This document shows, in pieces, positions 16,355 through 22,608 of a stretch of DNA of 22,608 bases. The notes below the pieces were generated by a model. That model was given only the letters and a program-made list of their open reading frames with translations. It was not told where the DNA came from and did no database searches. The stretch spans positions 1 to 22,608 of the forward strand of contig DVJK01000090.1 in the NCBI GenBank assembly GCA_018716795.1. Direction: 5' to 3'. Both the position numbers and the translations under genes were made by a program. The DNA comes from Candidatus Scatomorpha merdipullorum. Its GTDB lineage: Bacteria; Bacillota; Clostridia; Oscillospirales; Oscillospiraceae. The stretch's first letter is position 1; every line of letters starts with the position of its first letter.

Positions 16355-16662
16355 TATTCCCCTTCGTTCACTATGCTGACTCTTCCCGCGCGGCAAAGCG
16401 CCTCCATGACCGCGCGCGTGGCCTCGTCCGCACCCAGGTCGCGCAGCTCAATCTCGCAGCGCAGCGTGCCGTTTGCGCGCAGCCACTCTATGGCGGCGAC
16501 CGCGCCCTCGAGGGCCGGATCGGGCCCGGATATGTCCAGCCGGAGCCGGATGCGCGTGCCCTCTCCCGTCCGCACGGGCAGAAGCGTCAGCCCGCGCAGG
16601 GCCCAGCAGAGCAGTATGACCAGCGCGGCAAAGGCCGCCGCGCCGAGTATGTTCCAAAGCAT
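16354..16662 (-). CDS. Small membrane-anchored protein of unknown function
   Basis: I do not recognise this 102-residue protein. It has one N-terminal membrane helix (about residues 5-27, ILGAAAFAALVILLCWALRG) and a soluble tail of about 70 residues with alternating strand and helix character: RIRLRLDISGPDPALEGAVA, then TLRCEIELRDLGADEATRAV and a final VSIVNEGE. The topology suggests a single-span anchor with a small alpha/beta domain. The ATG at 16662 lies six bases after GGAGGT; a GTG two codons earlier touches that site and is less likely. Its stop overlaps the recD2 start and a COG2426 gene lies 58 bases upstream, so it is very likely co-expressed with recD2. Normal codon use and the ribosome site argue that it is real. 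Confidence 0.72.
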   Translation of the reverse strand: MLWNILGAAAFAALVILLCWALRGLTLLPVRTGEGTRIRLRLDISGPDPALEGAVAAIEWLRANGTLRCEIELRDLGADEATRAVMEALCRAGRVSIVNEGE

Positions 16663-16720
16663 GAGCACACCTCCGTACCCATACTATGCCCGCCGGGCCC
16701 GTCCTGTTTCTGAGAAGGGC

Positions 16721-17208
16721 TCAGAATATGCTCGTGAAGCCGTAGGTGATGCCGGTCACGAGGAAGCCGGCAATCACGACGCCCAGCAGTATGCTCGGCA
16801 GCGCGCGGCTCATGCGCATGTCCATAACCGCGGCGATTAGCGCGCCCGTCCAGGCGCCGGTTCCGGGCAGGGGTATGCCCACGAAGACGGCGAGGCCGAA
16901 GAACTGGTATTTCTGCACCTTGTCCCACTTGCCCTCGGCCTTGGACTCGAGCCTCGAGACCAGGCGGCCCAGCCGCTCGCTCCTCTTCGTCATCCACTTG
17001 AAGATGGGGCGGATGAACAAAATGATGAAGGGCACGGGCAGCATGTTGCCCAGCATACTGACCCACATGGCGTCGAAGTGGCTCAGGCCGAGCCCGACGC
17101 CCAGGGGTATGGCCCCGCGCAGCTCTATGACGGGTATCATGGAGACGATAAGCGTCACGAAATACGCGCCCAAGTCCTGCCCGGTGAGCAGGTTTACGAT
17201 GTAGTCGG

Positions 17209-17212
<4 letters not shown>
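16721..17212 (-). CDS. COG2426 small multidrug export family membrane protein
   Basis: The 163-residue protein matches the small multidrug export family (PF06695): the conserved IPVIELRGAIPLGVGLG segment near residues 27-43, GNMLPVPFIILFIRPIFKWM, and the late GIPLPGTGAWTGALIAAV motif, in a protein with four or five membrane helices. Despite the family name, the activity of most members is not established; the ELRGAIP and PLPGTGAWTGA re-entrant-like motifs suggest a small transporter. The ATG at 17212 overlaps the uvrA stop by four bases (ATGA), so it is translationally coupled to uvrA. Confidence 0.88.
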
Positions 17213-20043
<2,831 letters not shown>

Positions 20044-20081
20044 GAAAAAACCTTTACCTCTCAGCAAAGCGTAATCAACAT

Positions 20082-20110
20082 ATTATACCTCAAGCCCCGT
20101 AACTTTTCAA
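20082..20110 (-). promoter_or_regulatory. Sigma-A promoter of uvrA and the genes behind it
   Basis: On the minus strand, -35 TTGAAA (20105-20110) and perfect -10 TATAAT (20082-20087) are 17 bases apart. It is one of the best consensus promoters in the window and may serve uvrA through mreB. Confidence 0.8.
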
Positions 20111-20159
20111 GATACAGTAGCGTAAGGAAAAGCCTCGGCCCGGTACGGCGCGCCGCGCG

Positions 20160-20189
20160 AAAAGGCCCCGGACGCACCGGGGCCTTTTT
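20160..20189 (-). terminator. Rho-independent terminator of murC
   Basis: An 11-bp GC-rich stem (20161-20171 with 20177-20187) has a five-base loop. In the minus direction it is followed by a short TTTT, in the plus direction by five T. It lies 24 bases after the murC stop and separates murC from the uvrA promoter. Confidence 0.82.
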
Positions 20190-20212
20190 CAAGCCTTGGC
20201 CTGAGCGCCGGC

Positions 20213-21586
20213 TCAGGGGAGCTTCGTCAGCGCTTCGCCAATCTTATACACGTCTCCCGCGCCGACGGTGAGGATAACGTCGCCGGGGCGGGCGGTGCCG
20301 CGCAGGGAGCGCTCTATATCGTCGAAGCTCGCGAAGAACTCGCTTCCGGGGATCTGCCGCGCGAGGTCGGCGGAGGAAATCCTGAGCGTGTTCGTCTCGC
20401 GCGCGGCGTATATCTCCGCGAGGTAGAGGACGTCCGGGCGGCGCAGCTGGGCGATGAAGTCCTCGAAGAGCGCGGCGGTGCGCGTGTAGGTGTGCGGCTG
20501 GAAGACGAGTATCGTGCGCTTGTAGCCCAGGGGCTCAACGGCGTCGAGCAGGGCCTTGAGCTCGCCCGGGTGGTGGGCGTAGTCGTCGTACACGTCCGCG
20601 CCGTTGAACTTGCCCTTGAACTCGAAGCGCCGCCCCGCGCCGTTGAAGCCCGCGAGGCCGTACTTGACCGCGTTTGGCCTCACGCCCAGGCAGAGGCAGG
20701 CCGCCGTGGCGGCGAGGGCGTTCTTGACGTTGTGGATGCCGGGTATGTGCAGCGTCACGTCCGTGAAGAAGCGGCCGTGGACGTATATGTCAAACTCGCT
20801 CGAGGCGCCGACGCGGCGCAGGTTTCGCGCGTAGACGTCCGCCCTGTCCGTGAGGCCGAAGGTGACGAGCTCGCGGCCCAGGGGCGCGAGCGTCTCCATG
20901 GTGTTGCGGTCGTCCATGTTCGCGACTATCTTCCCGTGCGGCGGCACCTTGGCCGCGAATTTGCGGAAGGAGTCCTCCACGTCGTCGAGGTCGGTGAAGT
21001 AGTCGAGGTGGTCGGCCTCTATGTCCAGTATGACCGCGATGGTCGGGTGGAAGGCGAGGAAGCTGTCGTGATATTCGCAGCTCTCGAGTATTATCGTGTC
21101 GCCGCCGCCGACGCGGTGCCCCGCGTGGAGCAGGGGAAGGGTGCCGCCTATCATGACGGTCGGGTCGCGCTCCGCCGCCATGAGGATGTGCGTACACATA
21201 CTCGTCGTGGTCGTCTTGCCGTGGGTGCCGGCGATGCAGAGGGCGTTTTCATAGTCGCACATGATGGCGCCCCAGGCCTCCGCGCGCTCAAAGACCGGGA
21301 TGCCCCGGGCGCGCGCCTCGACAATCTCCGGGTTCTCATCCCGGACCGCCGCGGTGCGGACGACGAACTGGATGTCCGGCGCGACGTTCATGGCGCTGTG
21401 GCCAATCTTGACCTCTATGCCGAGCGAGCGCAGATGCTCCGTCTTCTCGCTCTCGGCCATGTCCGAGCCGTCTATAACGAGGCCCATGCCCGCGAGGACC
21501 TCTGCCAGCGGGGCCATGCTCACGCCGCCCACGCCTATCAAATGCCCGCGCATGCCGGGCTTGAGATAATCCTGAAAATCTGCCAT
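20213..21586 (-). CDS. murC: UDP-N-acetylmuramate--L-alanine ligase
   Basis: The 457-residue protein is MurC, the cytoplasmic ligase that adds L-alanine to UDP-N-acetylmuramate at the start of the peptidoglycan stem peptide. Visible are the N-terminal UDP-binding HLIGVGGVSMAPLAEVLAG, the central ATP-binding P-loop GTHGKTTTT (120-128, K124), CEYHDSFLAFHPTIAVILDIEADHLDYF, the HNVKNALAATA segment, and the C-terminal DDYAHHPGELKALLDAV motif. The ATG at 21586 follows AGGAG by six bases; the 19 upstream in-frame residues lie in the leader with the TTGCGC repeats and are not family-like. It stands alone, with its own promoter and terminator, away from other mur genes. Confidence 0.96.
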   Translation of the reverse strand: MADFQDYLKPGMRGHLIGVGGVSMAPLAEVLAGMGLVIDGSDMAESEKTEHLRSLGIEVKIGHSAMNVAPDIQFVVRTAAVRDENPEIVEARARGIPVFERAEAWGAIMCDYENALCIAGTHGKTTTTSMCTHILMAAERDPTVMIGGTLPLLHAGHRVGGGDTIILESCEYHDSFLAFHPTIAVILDIEADHLDYFTDLDDVEDSFRKFAAKVPPHGKIVANMDDRNTMETLAPLGRELVTFGLTDRADVYARNLRRVGASSEFDIYVHGRFFTDVTLHIPGIHNVKNALAATAACLCLGVRPNAVKYGLAGFNGAGRRFEFKGKFNGADVYDDYAHHPGELKALLDAVEPLGYKRTILVFQPHTYTRTAALFEDFIAQLRRPDVLYLAEIYAARETNTLRISSADLARQIPGSEFFASFDDIERSLRGTARPGDVILTVGAGDVYKIGEALTKLP

Positions 21587-21615
21587 ATAAGCTCCTGACC
21601 AATCCGAACAATAAG

Positions 21616-21642
21616 TTGCGCCGCGCAAATTGCGCTTGCGCA
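21616..21642. repeat. Cluster of four TTGCGC units in the murC leader
   Basis: TTGCGC occurs at 21616-21621, as its complement GCGCAA at 21623-21628, and again at 21630-21635 and 21636-21641. Neighbouring units make three overlapping inverted repeats of 12-13 bp (21616-21628, 21623-21635, 21631-21642). The cluster lies between the predicted murC start point and its ribosome site, and the last unit is the -35-like box of the cca promoter. It could bind a regulator or fold in the murC mRNA. Confidence 0.6.
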
Positions 21643-21665
21643 TATCACATCCCAGAGATTATAAT
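21636..21665 (+). promoter_or_regulatory. Predicted sigma-A promoter of cca
   Basis: -35-like TTGCGC (21636-21641) and perfect -10 TATAAT (21660-21665) are 18 bases apart. The -10 shares the ATTATAAT palindrome with the opposing murC promoter, so the two probably exclude each other. Confidence 0.5.
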
Positions 21666-21686
21666 ACATTATGAAGCGTAAAACAA
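21658..21686 (-). promoter_or_regulatory. Predicted sigma-A promoter of murC
   Basis: On the minus strand, -35 TTGTTT (21681-21686) and perfect -10 TATAAT (21658-21663) are 17 bases apart, giving a leader of about 65 bases before the murC ATG. Confidence 0.7.
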
Positions 21687-21701
21687 GATTTAAAACGAGG
21701 T

Positions 21702-22608
21702 TTGGAGAAGGAGACGAGAAAACTGCCGCCGAGATATGTAAAATATATCCTTAATGCCATCGAGCGGGCCGGATTTGAGGCCCGGCTGGCCGGCGGCTGT
21801 GTGCGCGACACGCTCATGGGCAGGCGGCCCGCCGACTGGGACGTAGCCTGCTCCGCCCCGCCCGACGCGGTCGAGGCGATCTTCCCGCGCACGGTTCCGA
21901 CGGGGAAAAGGCACGGCACCGTCACGGTATTGTACGGCGGCGGGAGCTGCGAGGTGACGACCTACCGCCTCGAGGGCGCGTACAGCGACCGCCGCCGGCC
22001 CGACGGCGTGCGCTTCACCTCGAGCCTGGAGGCCGACCTCGCCCGCCGGGACTTCACCGTGAACGCCATGGCCATGGACGCCGCCGGGAACCTGACCGAT
22101 CCCTTCGGCGGCCGCGAGGACATCGAAAGGCGGCTCATCCGCTGCGTCGGCTCGCCGGAGGAGCGCTTTTCCGAGGACGCGCTGCGCATGCTGCGCGCGC
22201 TGCGCTTCGCCGCGAAGCTGGGCTTTGAGATAGACGGGCCCACCCTCGCTGCGATTTCGGACTGCGCGCCGCTGGCCTCGGCCCTCTCGGCCGAGCGCGT
22301 CGCCGCCGAGCTCGCCGGAATCCTCGCCTCGCCGCGCCCGGATTTCGCCTGGGCGCTCGCCGGCCTCGGGCTCCTGGACAAATACCTGCTGCCCGGGCGG
22401 GCCGTACCCGCGCCGCAAAGCGCGCTCGCACGGCTGCCCATATACGCGCGGACGGCGCACTTCTGCGCGGCGCTGGAGAGCGGCGGGAACATTACGTCAA
22501 CCAAAAGCTTCCTGCGCGCCCTGAGATTCGACGCGCGGACAGTCAAAACCGCCTCCGCCGCGGCGAAGATTCTCCGCTCCGGCAGCCGGGACTACAAGCG
22601 CCTGCTGC
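21702..22608 (+). CDS. cca: CCA tRNA nucleotidyltransferase (3' end outside window)
   Basis: About 302 residues are present and the frame is open at the right edge; the family is usually 400-450 residues. The enzyme adds or repairs the 3' CCA of tRNAs. Class II motifs are clear: LAGGCVRDTLMGRRPADWDVACSA (GG near residue 31, DWD metal site), the RRDFTVNAMAMD segment, DPFGGREDIERRLIRCVG, and EDALRMLRALRFAAKLGF for nucleotide selection. No ATG is available: after the in-frame stop at 21672 the only usual start is TTG 21702, placed here by convention. The strong site GGAGAAGGAG (21704-21713) lies downstream of that TTG and points instead to CTG 21723, whose product would begin xLPPRYVKYIL, as expected for the family. 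The gene is divergent from murC. Confidence 0.9.
   Translation, partial: MEKETRKLPPRYVKYILNAIERAGFEARLAGGCVRDTLMGRRPADWDVACSAPPDAVEAIFPRTVPTGKRHGTVTVLYGGGSCEVTTYRLEGAYSDRRRPDGVRFTSSLEADLARRDFTVNAMAMDAAGNLTDPFGGREDIERRLIRCVGSPEERFSEDALRMLRALRFAAKLGFEIDGPTLAAISDCAPLASALSAERVAAELAGILASPRPDFAWALAGLGLLDKYLLPGRAVPAPQSALARLPIYARTAHFCAALESGGNITSTKSFLRALRFDARTVKTASAAAKILRSGSRDYKRLL
21704..21713 (+). promoter_or_regulatory. Ribosome binding site deciding the cca start
   Basis: GGAGAAGGAG is the only strong ribosome site before cca. Nine bases downstream is CTG 21723; TTG 21702 lies on its upstream edge and cannot use it. The site therefore supports a CTG start, which is rare, or a sequence difference at the start codon. 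Confidence 0.55.

Noticed and set aside
16708..16726. Hairpin TTCTGAG-N5-CTCAGAA at the end of the COG2426 gene as a terminator
   Set aside because: Seven weak pairs, overlapping the stop codon, with no T-run after it on the minus strand.
14861..16840. 659-residue plus-strand open frame opposite recD2
   Set aside because: Antisense to well-conserved helicase motifs; no recognisable domain or good ribosome site.
20044..20212. LexA/SOS box before uvrA
   Set aside because: I looked for a CGAAC-N4-GTTCG type palindrome near the promoter and found none.

Overview
This is a compact chromosomal window from a high-G+C, endospore-forming Firmicute, most likely in Clostridia (Oscillospirales or Eubacteriales type). 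The evidence is a spoVAD-spoVAE pair behind a sigma-G-like promoter, strong AGGAGG-type ribosome binding sites, an RqcH-type NFACT protein, and the gene order recD2-comF-mreB, which I recall from Clostridia. Long antisense open frames are common because of the base composition; I treat them as shadows. I see no rRNA, tRNA, CRISPR array, insertion sequence or phage gene. Both ends cut through genes: rqcH at the left and cca at the right.

Left block (1-4589): the 3' end of rqcH with a strong terminator. Convergent to it is a four-gene minus-strand operon: a lipoprotein binding protein, a FecCD-type permease, an ATPase and an FmdE-family protein. This looks like an uptake system for a metal or metal chelate with an FmdE accessory protein.

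Transporter and regulator block (4590-9821): lysR on the minus strand faces marR and two ABC exporter half-transporter genes on the plus strand. The ATPase motifs of the two exporters are complementary: one degenerate and one consensus ATP site, as in heterodimeric multidrug exporters. The lysR/marR gap holds overlapping divergent promoters, a 23-bp inverted repeat with an exact LysR-type T-N11-A core about 63 bp upstream of the predicted marR start, and a second 17-bp inverted repeat over both -35 boxes.

Sporulation and sugar-nucleotide block (9822-12356): spoVAD-spoVAE on the minus strand, without spoVAC in front, diverging from a nucleotidyltransferase gene.

Cell-shape and DNA-repair block (12361-20110, minus strand): uvrA, a COG2426 small membrane protein, an unidentified membrane-anchored small protein, recD2, comF and mreB. 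Junctions are short or overlapping and no convincing terminator lies between them, so this may be one long transcript from a good sigma-A promoter in front of uvrA.

Right end (20160-22608): murC (minus) with its own promoter and terminator, diverging from cca (plus). Their shared leader has two opposed -10 boxes in one ATTATAAT palindrome and four copies of TTGCGC in 26 bp. cca has no ATG start.

Nothing here amounts to a clearly new system. The most interesting points are the lysR/marR control region, the murC/cca leader, the FmdE-associated uptake operon, the spoVAC-less spoVA pair and the small protein coupled to recD2.
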